Numbered from the stretch's first letter, positions 43,945-53,354 are shown. The stretch is 64,000 bases of DNA from JAVBJV01 sp031546815 (GCA_031546815.1 JAVBJV010000027.1:101915-165914); one strand, 5' to 3'. Translations and numbers: made by a program. Notes: a model not told the origin generated them from the letters alone.

Positions 43945-45420
43945 TCAGTTCTCCAGCATACGCCGCAGGAGTTCGACGTCTTCCGCAAAAGCCGGGTCGG
44001 CGGCGGTCAGTTCGATGATGCGCGAGACCGCATGCATCACCGTGGTGTGGTCGCGGTTGCCGAACTTGCGGCCGATTTCCGGCAGCGACCGGCTGGTCAG
44101 CTGTTTGGCCAGATACATCGCCACCTGACGCGGCCGCGCCACGTTGCGCGCGCGACGGGCCGACGACATGTCGGTCAGGCGGATATTGTAATGTTCGGCC
44201 ACCTTGCGCTGGATCTCCTCGATCGTCAGGCGACGGTCGTGGGCCTTCAGCACGTCGTGCAGAACCTCGTTCGTGGTTTCCAGCGTGATCGGGCGGTTGA
44301 ACAGGTTGGCATGGGCGATCAGCCGGTTCAGCCCGCCTTCCAGCTCGCGCACATTGGTGGCGATCTTGTGCGCGAGGAATTCCATCACCTTCGGCGGCAC
44401 CGGCACGCCTGCACGCGCGGCCTTGGCTTCCAGGATCGAGATACGCAATTCATAGGTGGTGGCATGCAGGTCGGCCACCATGCCGCAGCCCAGCCGGGTG
44501 CGCAGGCGATCTTCCAGGCCCGACAAATCCGACGGTGATTTGTCGGCCGAGACCACGATCTGCTTGCCCGCATCGACCAGCGCGTTGAACGTGTGGAAGA
44601 ATTCTTCCTGCGTGTTGTCCTTGCCGATCAGGAACTGCAGGTCATCGACCATCAGCACGTCGACGGAACGCAGCTGTTCCTTGAACTCCATCGTCTGCTG
44701 GCTGCGCAGCGCGGCGATGAACCGGTACATGAATTTTTCCGCCGACATATAGGCAACGGTGGCGCTGGGGCGCGTGCGGACGATCTCCCACGCGATGGCG
44801 TGCATCAGATGGGTCTTGCCCAGCCCGACGCCGCCATACAGGAACAGCGGGTTGAACCCCGGCGTCGCCGGCTGGTCCGCCACGCGGCGTGCGCAGGCAT
44901 AGGCAAATTCATTCGGCTTGCCGACCACGAAACTGTCGAAGGTGAAGCGCTGGTCCAGCGGGGCGGTCAGATCGTTGCCCGAACGCGCGGCCGGGCTGTC
45001 TGCCGCAACTGGCGCTGCCGCCACCGCAGCACTGGGCTGAGGGGAAGCGGCCGGCTGTGCAGCGGTCTGATCGGGCTTCGGGGCGGCGGCAGGGGCGGCC
45101 GTGCCCACGCGGATATCCACCCGGCTGATCGCCGGCTGTTCCGCCCGCCACAGGCCAAGCAGCCGTTCGCCATAATGCTGGCGCACCCAGTCGCGCAGGA
45201 AACGTGTGGGGAGCAGCACGACGATCTCGTCGCCGTCGCTCGACCCGAAGGCCATTTGGCGCAGCCAGGTACGATACTCGACCTCGCCCACTTCCTTGCG
45301 CAGGCGGGCGCGGACACGGGTCCAAAGCTGAGCTGAATCGATTGGCAGGCCACTGGCGGAATCGCCGCCCTGCTGGGGGTTCCCGGCTATATTATCCACA
45401 ACTCGGGAAAGCTCCTGCAT
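43945..45420 (-). CDS. dnaA: chromosomal replication initiator DnaA
   Basis: 491 residues from the ATG at 45420; a GTG at 45465 in frame would add 15. Domain I begins near LWTRVRARLRKEVGEVEYRTWL. A long Ala/Pro-rich domain II spans about 105-150. AAA+ domain III has Walker A GGVGLGKTHLM near 196 and VLMVDDLQFLIGK (Walker B). Domain IV carries the DNA-binding signature GRKFGNRDHTTVMHA near 458. It binds TTATNCACA boxes to open oriC. A perfect box lies inside its first codons. Confidence 0.97.
   Translation of the reverse strand: MQELSRVVDNIAGNPQQGGDSASGLPIDSAQLWTRVRARLRKEVGEVEYRTWLRQMAFGSSDGDEIVVLLPTRFLRDWVRQHYGERLLGLWRAEQPAISRVDIRVGTAAPAAAPKPDQTAAQPAASPQPSAAVAAAPVAADSPAARSGNDLTAPLDQRFTFDSFVVGKPNEFAYACARRVADQPATPGFNPLFLYGGVGLGKTHLMHAIAWEIVRTRPSATVAYMSAEKFMYRFIAALRSQQTMEFKEQLRSVDVLMVDDLQFLIGKDNTQEEFFHTFNALVDAGKQIVVSADKSPSDLSGLEDRLRTRLGCGMVADLHATTYELRISILEAKAARAGVPVPPKVMEFLAHKIATNVRELEGGLNRLIAHANLFNRPITLETTNEVLHDVLKAHDRRLTIEEIQRKVAEHYNIRLTDMSSARRARNVARPRQVAMYLAKQLTSRSLPEIGRKFGNRDHTTVMHAVSRIIELTAADPAFAEDVELLRRMLEN
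45392..45400 (+). promoter_or_regulatory. perfect DnaA box TTATCCACA
   Basis: Exact match to the high-affinity DnaA box, located within the first ten codons of dnaA (if the ATG at 45420 is used). It could mediate autoregulation or be part of an origin. No second perfect box was seen in the adjoining 430 bp. Confidence 0.7.
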
Positions 45421-45761
45421 GATCGTACTACCGCCGTTCGTGACAATCCGCACCCACCGGTGCACCGAGGTTCAATCAGAACGATAAATCAGAGACCGAT
45501 TTCAGTTTAACATTCTGAAATCAAAGAAAAATTTACAATTCGTGGCAACCATCGAACGTTGCCGTTTCTAGAGGAAAACCCGCCTTCCGGCAAGCTCCTT
45601 CACCAGAATTCAGATAGAAATTCCAGAAAGCTATTATGCTGAAAAGCGGTCATCTTTATGCATAATTGCGGTTATTTTTGTATGCAATTTCTGTATTTTT
45701 AGAGGGGCTCTACGGATTATTACGAGTTACTTAACGAGTACTTTCTTTTACCCGGAAAATA
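45421..45761. other. AT-rich dnaA leader, possible origin region
   Basis: About 340 bp without a gene between dnaA and the rpsT terminator. It is AT-rich with GATTATTACGAG, TTTATGCATAATTG and GTTATTTTTG tracts; TTATGCATA near 45656 is one base off a DnaA box. It must hold the dnaA promoter and could hold oriC, but the box count is too low to be sure. Confidence 0.4.
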
Positions 45762-45798
45762 AATAATAGCCGCGCAAATGCCTCGCGCGGCTATTATT
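45762..45798 (-). terminator. rpsT terminator
   Basis: A perfect 14-bp stem (AATAATAGCCGCGC with GCGCGGCTATTATT) around a 9-base loop, followed on the minus strand by TTATTTTCC. It lies 55 bp after the rpsT stop. Confidence 0.9.
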
Positions 45799-45852
45799 CA
45801 TAATTGAAGCAGCTCCGCCGATGATGGCGCGGGGCCAGTCTGTCGGGCTGAA

Positions 45853-46119
45853 TTACGCGCCGATCGACTTAACGCGGGCCGACAGGCGGGAGATCTTGCG
45901 CGAGATCGTGTTCAGGCGCAGCACGCCCTTGATCACGCCACGCTGCATTTCCGGCTGAGCAGCGGCCAGAGCGGCCTGAGCTTCCGTCTTGTTGCCGCTG
46001 GCGATCGCCAGTTCGACCTTCTTCACGAACGTACGGATACGCGACACGCGCGCCTTGTTCCGTGCGGTGCGGGTAGCGGTCTGGCGGATGCGCTTCTGCG
46101 CGGAGGCAATATTGGCCAT
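45853..46119 (-). CDS. rpsT: 30S ribosomal protein S20
   Basis: 88 residues from the ATG at 46119; an in-frame ATG at 46131 is a less likely start. The sequence is the usual basic helical bundle: [34 protein letters not shown], and the C-terminal [20 protein letters not shown]. It binds 16S rRNA in the body of the 30S subunit. It stands between an enoyl-CoA hydratase and dnaA, a conserved alphaproteobacterial order. Confidence 0.97.
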   Translation of the reverse strand: MANIASAQKRIRQTATRTARNKARVSRIRTFVKKVELAIASGNKTEAQAALAAAQPEMQRGVIKGVLRLNTISRKISRLSARVKSIGA

Positions 46120-46233
46120 CTGTCGGATCACTCAATCTGTGGGGCCGGATAGTGCACCGGCGTAAGGTTGCGGGTTCTAGGCACGACGCAGGCAAGAGTC
46201 AAGCAAAGGGGGCAAAAAAGTGAATCGCCCCAT

Positions 46234-46376
46234 GAGATTGTCCGGGAATGCTACTGCTGTAGCCGTCTGGCGGCACTTCCCTACGCTTCCGGTGCTCACG
46301 GACAAGCGTCCGCTGCGCGCCGGGTCTCGGGAAGCACCACCATGCGACTCACAGCAGCGCATTCGCGGACAATCTC
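46234..46376. repeat. structured intergenic repeat, copy 1
   Basis: A 143-bp quasi-palindrome bounded by GAGATTGTCCG...CGGACAATCTC. Outer pairing continues through GAATGC/GCATTC, CTGCTGT/ACAGCAG and GGCACTTCCC/GGGAAGCACC; the centre has the small hairpin GGACAAGCGTCC. The reverse complement aligns along its length with 57169-57297, with compensatory stem changes and a conserved central segment around GCGCGCAGCG and GTGAGCACCGGAAGCG. It sits just downstream of the enoyl-CoA hydratase gene and upstream of rpsT. Confidence 0.8.
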
Positions 46377-46386
46377 TTCGCCTTAC

Positions 46387-47166
46387 TCAGCGATTCTTGA
46401 ACGTCGGCTTCCGCTTTTCAGCAAAGGCCGCCATGCCTTCCTTCTGGTCTTCGGTGGCAAACAGCGACTGGAACAGCAGGCGTTCGTGGCGCACACCTTC
46501 GGTCAGCGTGCTCTCGAACGCGCGGTTTACCGCCACTTTCGCCATGGCGACCGACGGGGCCGACATACCGGCAATCTTGCCCGCCAGCTTCAGCGCCTCG
46601 GCCATCAGGTCGGCCACCGGCACCACACGGGCAACCAGATTGGCGCGCTCGGCCTCGGTCGCGTCGATCATGCGGCCGGTCAGGATCATCTCCATCGCCT
46701 TGGACTTGCCGACCGCACGCGTCAGACGCTGCGAACCGCCCGCGCCGGGGATGATGCCCAGGTTGATCTCGGGCTGGCCGAACTTGGCGTTGTCGGCGGC
46801 CAGGATCATGTCGCACATCATCGCCAGTTCGCACCCGCCGCCCAGCGCAAAGCCCGAGACCGCCGCAATGACCGGCTTCTTGATCCGCAGCACGTCTTCC
46901 CACGACTTGCCGATGAAGTCGTCCAGGAAGATGTCCGGATAGGTGCGGTCCTGCATTTCCTTGATGTCGGCCCCGGCGGCGAACGCCTTCTCTGACCCGG
47001 TCAGCACGATCGCCCCGATTGCGGGATCAGCATCGAATGCGCGCAGCTGCACGCCAAGCTCGGCCATCAGCTGGTCGCACAGCGCATTCAGCGCCTGCGG
47101 ACGGTTCAGACGGATGACGCCGACAGCGCCCTGGGTTTCGACGAGGATCATCTCGGGGGTGGACAT
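46387..47166 (-). CDS. enoyl-CoA hydratase (crotonase family)
   Basis: 259 residues, normal length. It hydrates trans-2-enoyl-CoA in beta-oxidation. The oxyanion hole is formed by [11 protein letters not shown] near 60-70 and [13 protein letters not shown] near 105-117. The catalytic acids are the Glu of GGGCELAM and the Glu of [20 protein letters not shown] near 132-150, so it looks like a true hydratase. The C-terminus ends [12 protein letters not shown]. The mutM-ech-rpsT-dnaA order is conserved in alphaproteobacteria. It could supply hydratase activity missing from the liu cluster, but that is speculative. Confidence 0.93.
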   Translation of the reverse strand: MSTPEMILVETQGAVGVIRLNRPQALNALCDQLMAELGVQLRAFDADPAIGAIVLTGSEKAFAAGADIKEMQDRTYPDIFLDDFIGKSWEDVLRIKKPVIAAVSGFALGGGCELAMMCDMILAADNAKFGQPEINLGIIPGAGGSQRLTRAVGKSKAMEMILTGRMIDATEAERANLVARVVPVADLMAEALKLAGKIAGMSAPSVAMAKVAVNRAFESTLTEGVRHERLLFQSLFATEDQKEGMAAFAEKRKPTFKNR

Positions 47167-47201
47167 GCGTGGAAACTTCCTTGGTTTGGACTGAGGCCAC
47201 T

Positions 47202-48029
47202 CTAGCGTTGTGTGCGGGTGCAGTAAAATGTTGATCGCCCAGCCTGCACAACCCGCTTTATCCGGCAGGTGCGTCCGGCGCAGGCGGGACAGGCCTCACC
47301 CTCGCGCCCATAGACGCGCCAGGCATGCTGGAAATAGCCCAGCTCGCCATCCGGCCGGGCATAGTCGCGCAAGGTCGATCCACCCGCCGCAATCGCCGCC
47401 TTCAGGGTATCACGAATGGCGGGCACCAGTTTTTCCGTGCGCACGGTGTCGGCCGCGCGCAGCGGGCTGATCCCGGCCAGGTGCAGCGCCTCGCACACAT
47501 AGATGTTGCCCAGCCCCGCCACGACATGCTGGTCGAGCAGCACGGTCTTGATCGGGCCGCGCTTGCCCGCCAGCGCGCTGGACAGATAGGCAGGGGTAAA
47601 ATCATCACCCAGCGGTTCGGGGCCGAGTTGCGCCAGCAGCTTGTGTGCGACGACATCGGCACTGGGAAACAGGTCGAGCGCGCCGAACCGGCGTGGATCG
47701 ACGAAGCCGATCTGCCATCCGGCCTCGGTATACAATGTGACGTGTTCGTGCTTCGGCGGCGCTTCGTTGCTGCCGGGTGCGCGCAGCACCATGCGGCCGG
47801 ACATGCCCAGATGGATCAGCAGCGTTTCATCTGTATCCAGTTGCGCCAGAATATATTTGGCCCGCCGCTGAAACCCCAGCACACGCGCCCCCCCCAGCCG
47901 TTCGGGCAGACGCGCGGGCAACGGCCAGCGCAGATCGGGGCGTGTTTGTTCCGCGCGCAGGATACGCTGGCCCTGCAACACGGGCATCAGACCACGCATT
48001 ACGGTTTCGACTTCGGGTAATTCGGGCAT
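47202..48029 (-). CDS. mutM: formamidopyrimidine-DNA glycosylase (Fpg)
   Basis: 275 residues. A bifunctional glycosylase/AP lyase that removes 8-oxoguanine and FapyG. The catalytic N-terminus [13 protein letters not shown] (Pro2, Glu3) is intact, as are [10 protein letters not shown] near 71-80 and the H2TH segment [20 protein letters not shown] near 168-187. The C-terminal zinc finger is unusual: [13 protein letters not shown] and FYCTRTQR, so the last CxxC is CxxT and the fourth canonical Cys is absent. A nearby Cys (TC before RIKR) could substitute. Confidence 0.95.
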   Translation of the reverse strand: MPELPEVETVMRGLMPVLQGQRILRAEQTRPDLRWPLPARLPERLGGARVLGFQRRAKYILAQLDTDETLLIHLGMSGRMVLRAPGSNEAPPKHEHVTLYTEAGWQIGFVDPRRFGALDLFPSADVVAHKLLAQLGPEPLGDDFTPAYLSSALAGKRGPIKTVLLDQHVVAGLGNIYVCEALHLAGISPLRAADTVRTEKLVPAIRDTLKAAIAAGGSTLRDYARPDGELGYFQHAWRVYGREGEACPACAGRTCRIKRVVQAGRSTFYCTRTQR

Positions 48030-48104
48030 GGGGCGCGTATCCTCCCCCCTTGGGGGCGGCCGGGCAAGACGTTAAAGTGCCACTCTCTTTTTGGGCGGGC
48101 AGAC

Positions 48105-49520
48105 ATGAACCGGCGCACTCTCCTCACCACTGCACTTGCGGGTGCAGCTATCAGCCGTTTGCCGCGTGCATATGCGCTGCAACCACCGCAGCCTGATATC
48201 GGGTTGGACATCGTTAAACGCACACTCGACGTGAACGGGCGCGCCGCCAGTGTGTTCGGCCTGATCGGGCCGGGCGGCGTGCATGGACTGCGCTTCAAGG
48301 CCGATGAACAGTTCCGGATTGCAGTTATCAACAACCTTGACGCACCCACACTGCTGCACTGGCACGGGCTGACCCCACCATTCGAGTACGACGGCGTGCC
48401 GGATCTGACGGCACCGATGATGCAACCTGGCACGGCGCGCATCTATAATTTTCCAGTCGGCAAGGGCGGCACGCACTGGATGCATGCGCACACGCTTCAG
48501 GAACAGAACCTGTTGGCTGCACCGCTGATCGTGCGTACCACAGCCGACCTTGCCGCCGATGAACAGGAGGTCGTGATTTTGTTGCACGATTTCTCGTTCA
48601 CGCCAGCCGAGGAACTGCTTGCCAAACTGCAAGGCCCCGGCGGGCATGGGACGATGGACCACGGTTCCATGAATCACGGCACGGCAGGTCATGGTGCCGC
48701 GCATGGCGCAGCGCCTATGGATCTGAACGACATCAACTTCGATGCCTATCTCGCCAACGATCGCACGTTGAACGATCCGCAGATCGTGCGTGTCGAGCGT
48801 AATGCACGCGTGCGGCTGCGCATCATCAACGGTGCGACGGCCACTGCCTTCACCATCGATACCGGCGCGCTGGATGCGCAGGTCATCGCTGTGGACGGAC
48901 AGGATATATCGCCGTTCACAACCCGGCGCGTGCCGCTGTCTATGGGGCAGCGCGTGGATCTGCGGATCGATGTTCGCACGGCGGGCGCTTTCCCCATCCT
49001 CGCCCTGCGCGAGGGCGCGCGGGAACGCACCGGGTTGATCCTCGCAACGCCCGACGCAGCGATCGCGCGCATCGCCCCCCAGGCAGAACACAACGGCCCC
49101 GTACTGGATCTGGCGTTCGAGCAGCAATGTGTTCAGATCGTGCTACCCGGCACACGCCGCCGAGAGCGTCTTGCCAACAAAAAATTCAACGTCGCGCTGA
49201 CAGGCTCGATGGCGGGATATGACTGGGGAATGGAAAGCGACGCGCCGCTACGCATCGCCAAGGATGACCGGGTCGAGATCATCATGCGCAACACATCGAT
49301 GATGGCGCACCCGATGCATCTGCACGGCCATCATTTTGAAGTGGTGGCGATTAACGGGCAGCGCAAGCCTGGCGCAATCCGCGATACGGTTCTGGTCCCA
49401 CCCGACAGCAGCATGACTATCGCCTTCGATGCCGACAACGTGGGAAAATGGGCGTTCCACTGTCACCATCTGTACCATATGGCAGCCGGCATGATGCAGA
49501 CGATCGACTACGTTTCCTGA
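48105..49520 (+). CDS. multicopper oxidase (CueO/CopA-like)
   Basis: 471 residues with a twin-arginine signal (MNRRTLLTTALAGAAIS). All four copper motifs are present: HWHG near 83, HWMHAHT near 126, HPMHLHGHHF near 405, and the type 1/3 HCHHLYHMAAGM near 448 with an axial Met. A Met/His-rich loop (GGHGTMDHGSMNHGTAGHG) near residues 183-201 is typical of copper-tolerance oxidases that oxidise Cu(I). Exported folded to the periplasm. No copper regulator or P-type ATPase is adjacent. Confidence 0.93.
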   Translation: MNRRTLLTTALAGAAISRLPRAYALQPPQPDIGLDIVKRTLDVNGRAASVFGLIGPGGVHGLRFKADEQFRIAVINNLDAPTLLHWHGLTPPFEYDGVPDLTAPMMQPGTARIYNFPVGKGGTHWMHAHTLQEQNLLAAPLIVRTTADLAADEQEVVILLHDFSFTPAEELLAKLQGPGGHGTMDHGSMNHGTAGHGAAHGAAPMDLNDINFDAYLANDRTLNDPQIVRVERNARVRLRIINGATATAFTIDTGALDAQVIAVDGQDISPFTTRRVPLSMGQRVDLRIDVRTAGAFPILALREGARERTGLILATPDAAIARIAPQAEHNGPVLDLAFEQQCVQIVLPGTRRRERLANKKFNVALTGSMAGYDWGMESDAPLRIAKDDRVEIIMRNTSMMAHPMHLHGHHFEVVAINGQRKPGAIRDTVLVPPDSSMTIAFDADNVGKWAFHCHHLYHMAAGMMQTIDYVS

Positions 49521-49529
49521 CGCAGAAAA

Positions 49530-49553
49530 GGCAGGGGATGAATGTCCCCTGCC
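49530..49553. terminator. bidirectional terminator
   Basis: A perfect 9-bp stem (GGCAGGGGA with TCCCCTGCC) around TGAATG, with AAAA before and CTT after. It separates the convergent multicopper oxidase and fabI. Confidence 0.83.
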
Positions 49554-49562
49554 CTTCGCGCT

Positions 49563-50333
49563 TCAGCCCATGATGTTCACGCCACCATCGACGTAAACGG
49601 TGCCGCCCGTCAGGCGACGTGCATATTTTGTCGCCAGATAGGCGCACGTGAAACCGACATCCATGATGTCGACCAGCTCGCCCATCGGGGCGCGCTGCCC
49701 GGCCTCGGTCAGCAGCAGATCGAAGTCTTTCAGCCCCGATGCCGCGCGCGTCTTCAACGGCCCCGGAGAGATGGCGTGCACGCGCACACCCTGTGGCCCC
49801 AGCGCCTGTGCCAGATAACGGCAGCTGGCTTCCAGCGCGGCTTTCACCGGGCCCATCACGTCGTAATTGGCGACAACCTTGTTGGCGCCGTAATAGCTCA
49901 TCGCGAACATCGTGCCGCCGGTTGCCATCATGGGGGCAGCCAGACGCGCCATGCGGATGAACGAATGACACGATACATCCATCGCCTGCGAAAATCCCTC
50001 GGCCGAGCAGTTGATCAGACCGCCCTGCAGATCGTCCTTCGGCGCAAAGGCAATCGAATGCACCAGCATATCCAGCTGGCCCCAGTTTTTCCCCAACTCG
50101 TCGAACACCGTTTCCAGCTGCCCCGGCTGCGAGACATCCAGCGGTAACAGCAACGGCGCTTCAATCTGCCGGGCCAGCGGTTCGACATAAGATTTCGCCT
50201 TGTCATTCAGATAAGTGACGGCAACCTCGGCCCCCAATTCGTGGAAGGCCTTGGCGCAGCCCCAGGCGATGGAGTGTTCGTTTGCGATCCCGACAACAAG
50301 CGCCTTCTTACCCAGCAAGGGCAGGTGATCCAT
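49563..50333 (-). CDS. fabI: enoyl-[acyl-carrier-protein] reductase (NADH) FabI
   Basis: 256 residues from the ATG at 50333. A short-chain dehydrogenase-type reductase that completes each fatty-acid elongation cycle. The cofactor loop is VVGIANEHSIAWGCAKAF near 14-31, VHSIAFAPK near 91 follows, and the catalytic Tyr-x6-Lys is in NYDVMGPVKAALE near 155-167. The C-terminal GGTVYVDGGVNIMG is typical. It begins one base after the ackA stop, so the two are likely co-transcribed. Confidence 0.96.
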   Translation of the reverse strand: MDHLPLLGKKALVVGIANEHSIAWGCAKAFHELGAEVAVTYLNDKAKSYVEPLARQIEAPLLLPLDVSQPGQLETVFDELGKNWGQLDMLVHSIAFAPKDDLQGGLINCSAEGFSQAMDVSCHSFIRMARLAAPMMATGGTMFAMSYYGANKVVANYDVMGPVKAALEASCRYLAQALGPQGVRVHAISPGPLKTRAASGLKDFDLLLTEAGQRAPMGELVDIMDVGFTCAYLATKYARRLTGGTVYVDGGVNIMG

Positions 50334-50334
50334 A

Positions 50335-51522
50335 TTAGTGCTCCACAACAGCGCGCGTGTGCCGCGCAATCATCAGTTCTTCGTTGGTGGGAATTACCCA
50401 GACAGGTACCTTGCTGTCCGGCGTTGCGATGTTTGCCATGCCATGCGTACGTGCATTGACATCTGCATCTATCTGAACACCCAACCACGCTGATGCGCGA
50501 CATATTTTTTCACGCACAACCACTGCGTGTTCACCAATCCCCGCTGTGAAGACAAGCGCGTCAATTCCGCCAAGCGCCGCGGCCTGCGAACCAATTTCGC
50601 GTGTCGCGCGATAACAGAACAGCTCCACCGCCAGACGTGCATCTGCTGTATCCGAATCGATCAACACCCGCATGTCGGACGACAGACCAGACACTCCCAG
50701 CAGACCGGATTTCTTGTACAGAAAATCCTCCAGCTGACGCGCATCCATGTTGTGCCGGTCCATCAGATACAGCAGAACGCCAGGATCGATCGCGCCGGTG
50801 CGCGTGCCCATCATCAATCCGTCCACTGCGGTAAAACCCATACTGCTGGCCACGCTGCGACCGCTCTGCATCGCGCACATGCTGGCGCCGTTACCCAGAT
50901 GCAGCACAATGGTCTTGCCCGAAGCCGCGCGCGGGTCGATGGTCGGTAGCGCGCTGGCGATGTATTCGTAAGACAGGCCGTGAAAGCCGTAACGCCGCAC
51001 ACCTTCATCGGTAAACTTGCGCGGAATGGCAAACAGCGTCGCCAGTTCCGGCTGCGTGGTGTGAAACGCCGTATCGAAACACGCCACCTGCGGCAGATCG
51101 GGCGAGGCCTTCAGCAGCGCGTACATCCCCTTCACATTATGCGGCTGATGCAGCGGTGCCAGCGGTTCCAGCGCGGCCAGATCCTCCACCACGCGCGGCG
51201 TCACCAACACCGGCGCGGCGTAATGCTGCCCGCCATGCACCACACGATGCCCAACGCTGACGATGCGTCGGCCCTGTGCGTTCTCCTGCAACCACGCCAG
51301 CAGAAACGCGATGGCACCATCGTGGCCGGGCGCGGGGGATGTGTCCCAGCTTTTGCTGTCGATTTCGGCCCCCCTGGCGTCGCGCGCGCGGAACCGGGCG
51401 GCGCCGTACAGCTCCTCCAGATTGCCGTTCATCAGCAGATCGAACGACCCACCCACCAGATCGAACACCGAGAATTTCAGGCTCGACGATCCAGCGTTAA
51501 TCACCAATGTGCAATCAGTCAT
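50335..51522 (-). CDS. ackA: acetate kinase
   Basis: 395 residues, normal for AckA. INAGSSSLKFSVFDL near residues 9-23 is the phosphate-binding start, VGHRVVHGG near 89 and FDTAFHT near 148 follow, and HLGNGASMCAM near 203 and VFTAGIGEHAVVVRE near 330 form the acetyl/ATP sites. It interconverts acetate + ATP and acetyl phosphate + ADP. No pta or phosphoketolase gene is in the window, so the source of acetyl phosphate is not visible. GGAG precedes the ATG. Confidence 0.96.
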   Translation of the reverse strand: MTDCTLVINAGSSSLKFSVFDLVGGSFDLLMNGNLEELYGAARFRARDARGAEIDSKSWDTSPAPGHDGAIAFLLAWLQENAQGRRIVSVGHRVVHGGQHYAAPVLVTPRVVEDLAALEPLAPLHQPHNVKGMYALLKASPDLPQVACFDTAFHTTQPELATLFAIPRKFTDEGVRRYGFHGLSYEYIASALPTIDPRAASGKTIVLHLGNGASMCAMQSGRSVASSMGFTAVDGLMMGTRTGAIDPGVLLYLMDRHNMDARQLEDFLYKKSGLLGVSGLSSDMRVLIDSDTADARLAVELFCYRATREIGSQAAALGGIDALVFTAGIGEHAVVVREKICRASAWLGVQIDADVNARTHGMANIATPDSKVPVWVIPTNEELMIARHTRAVVEH

Positions 51523-51630
51523 CTCTGCGTCTCCGGAGGGGGTGAGGATGCCCTGCTACCACAGCGCGGGCGTTGCGGCCCAGCCTGTTGTTTGCACCGA
51601 TGCGGGGCCCTCGCGTATGAAGCGCCTGTC

Positions 51631-52053
51631 ATGGCCCGTATCCCTATCACCCCGCGCATCAGCATCGACGATGCCGCTCTGGACGAACGCTTCGTCACCG
51701 CATCCGGACCGGGCGGGCAGAACGTGAACAAGGTGTCCAGCGCCGTGCAGCTGCGCTTCGACACCACCACCGCCGACTTCCCCGAGGACATGCGCCGCCG
51801 CCTGAAGACCCTGGCCGGGCAGCGCATGACGAAGGACGGTGTGCTGGTGATCAGCGCGCAACGCTTCCGCGATCAGACCCGCAACCGCGAGGACGCGCTG
51901 GAACGTCTGGTCGATCTGCTGCAACGCGCGGCCGAACGCCCCGAATTCCGCCGTCCCACGCGCCCCACGCTGGCCAGCAAACGCCGCCGACTGGACGGCA
52001 AGACGGCCCGCGCGGACATCAAGCGCGGACGGTCGAAGCCTGCGCTGGATTAA
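51631..52053 (+). CDS. arfB: alternative ribosome-rescue factor ArfB (YaeJ)
   Basis: 140 residues from the ATG at 51631. The catalytic GGQ is in VTASGPGGQNVNKVSSAV near residues 23-40. A basic C-terminal tail (about 110-140, RPTLASKRRRLDGKTARADIKRGRSK) enters the mRNA channel of stalled ribosomes. It hydrolyses peptidyl-tRNA on non-stop complexes. The stop overlaps that of the convergent gene by four bases. Confidence 0.94.
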   Translation: MARIPITPRISIDDAALDERFVTASGPGGQNVNKVSSAVQLRFDTTTADFPEDMRRRLKTLAGQRMTKDGVLVISAQRFRDQTRNREDALERLVDLLQRAAERPEFRRPTRPTLASKRRRLDGKTARADIKRGRSKPALD

Positions 52054-52508
52054 TTCAGCAGCTGACGCAGGCTGGGTTCGTCACCCTCCTGCAGATCGTC
52101 GATCCGCCAGGCATTGCGCACCGCCATCAGCTGAATCTTCATCGTGAACCGGTGTGCTCCGTCCGCCAGTTCGGCTGTAGCCGTGGTGCGGTTGTTCTGC
52201 ACCGGCGTGAACGTCAGCGTGGCGATGCGGATATCCTCGAAATCCTGACACATGCAGAGCGGGTCGATATCCAGCTTGCCAGCCTCACCTTCCGATTCTT
52301 CCTGTTCCTTGCGGATCAGCGCCACAACCTCGGGCGTGAAAATGCTGGGGGCACGTTCGAAGACTGGCATGAACGGCGCGGCACCGGCCCGGTAATGGCT
52401 GTATACGTTGCGCACAAACCGCTCGGCCGCTGCTGCGTCCTGTGCGCGCGCCCCCGTATACGAGGCCATCAACAAAACCAGTCCGGCAACTGCTGCGCGC
52501 AAGAACAT
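52050..52508 (-). CDS. secreted DUF3828-like protein
   Basis: 152 residues from the ATG at 52508. The signal peptide (FLRAAVAGLVLLMASYTGARA) is cleaved near ARAQ. The mature part has FVRNVYSHY, PSIFTPEVVALIRKEQEES, the Cys motif DPLCMCQDF and AWRIDDLQEGDEPSLRQLL. It is a paralogue of the membrane-anchored protein at 15183 (DPFCLCQ, GWRVDDI), sharing motif order but without its membrane anchor. Function unknown. Confidence 0.68.
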   Translation of the reverse strand: MFLRAAVAGLVLLMASYTGARAQDAAAAERFVRNVYSHYRAGAAPFMPVFERAPSIFTPEVVALIRKEQEESEGEAGKLDIDPLCMCQDFEDIRIATLTFTPVQNNRTTATAELADGAHRFTMKIQLMAVRNAWRIDDLQEGDEPSLRQLLN

Positions 52509-52520
52509 CGTGTATCTCAA

Positions 52521-52553
52521 AGAAAAAGGGCAGCGGCGTATAGCACTGCCCTT
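52521..52553 (-). terminator. terminator at end of aapQMP
   Basis: AAGGGCAG pairs with CTGCCCTT around 12 bases, followed on the minus strand by TTTTTCT. It lies 25 bp after the aapP stop at 52578. Confidence 0.75.
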
Positions 52554-52577
52554 GTTCGGGTTGAAGAGTCCCTGGAC

Positions 52578-53354
52578 CTAATGCCCGCGCAAGATCTGGC
52601 TCAGGAACAATTGCAGACGGTCGGTCTTCGGGTGCTCGAACATCTCGGTGGGCGTACCGCTTTCCACGATCTCGCCGCGGTCCATGAATACCACGCGGTC
52701 GGCAACCTGGCGCGCGAAGCCCATTTCGTGCGTGACGCACACCATGGTCATACCGCTTTCCGCCAGACCCACCATCACTTCCAGCACTTCCTTGATCATT
52801 TCCGGATCAAGCGCCGAGGTCGGTTCGTCGAACAGCATGATCTTCGGCTTCATGCACAACGCGCGCGCAATCGCCACACGCTGCTGCTGCCCGCCCGAAA
52901 GCTGGCCGGGGAATTTATGCGCCTGTTCCGGAATCTTCACGCGCGTGAGGTACGTCATCGCGAGTTCCTCGGCGTCCTTCTTCGGCATCTTGCGCACCCA
53001 GATCGGCGCCAGCGTGCAGTTCTCCAGCACCGTCAGATGCGGGAACAGATTGAACGACTGGAACACCATGCCGACATCGCTGCGGATCTGGTCCAGCGTG
53101 CGAAGGTCGTTCTTCAGTTCGGTGCCATCGACGATGATGGTGCCTTCCTGATGTTCTTCCAGCCGGTTGATGCACCGGATCATCGTGGATTTGCCCGACC
53201 CGGACGGACCGCACACCACCACGCGTTCGCCGGTACCGACGGTCAGCGACACGTCGCGCAGCACATGCATCGCGCCGTACCACTTGTTGACCTTGTCCAG
53301 AACGATGGCCGGCTTGCTGTGATCCGCCGGCGGCTTTTCTAACGCTGCGCTCAT
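52578..53354 (-). CDS. aapP: amino-acid ABC transporter ATP-binding protein AapP
   Basis: 258 residues from the ATG at 53354, placed by AGGAG nine bases upstream; the frame extends to 53402. Walker [14 protein letters not shown] near 47-59, the signature [15 protein letters not shown] near 150, Walker [17 protein letters not shown] near 172, and the switch His in VTHEMGF near 206. PAAT-family ATPase. It is the last gene of a Q-M-P order matching the general L-amino-acid permease AapJQMP. Confidence 0.95.
   Translation of the reverse strand: MSAALEKPPADHSKPAIVLDKVNKWYGAMHVLRDVSLTVGTGERVVVCGPSGSGKSTMIRCINRLEEHQEGTIIVDGTELKNDLRTLDQIRSDVGMVFQSFNLFPHLTVLENCTLAPIWVRKMPKKDAEELAMTYLTRVKIPEQAHKFPGQLSGGQQQRVAIARALCMKPKIMLFDEPTSALDPEMIKEVLEVMVGLAESGMTMVCVTHEMGFARQVADRVVFMDRGEIVESGTPTEMFEHPKTDRLQLFLSQILRGH

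Noticed and set aside
45651..45665. TTATGCATAA as a second DnaA box
   Set aside because: Its eighth base departs from TTATNCACA, and the sequence is a simple palindrome likely by chance in AT-rich DNA.
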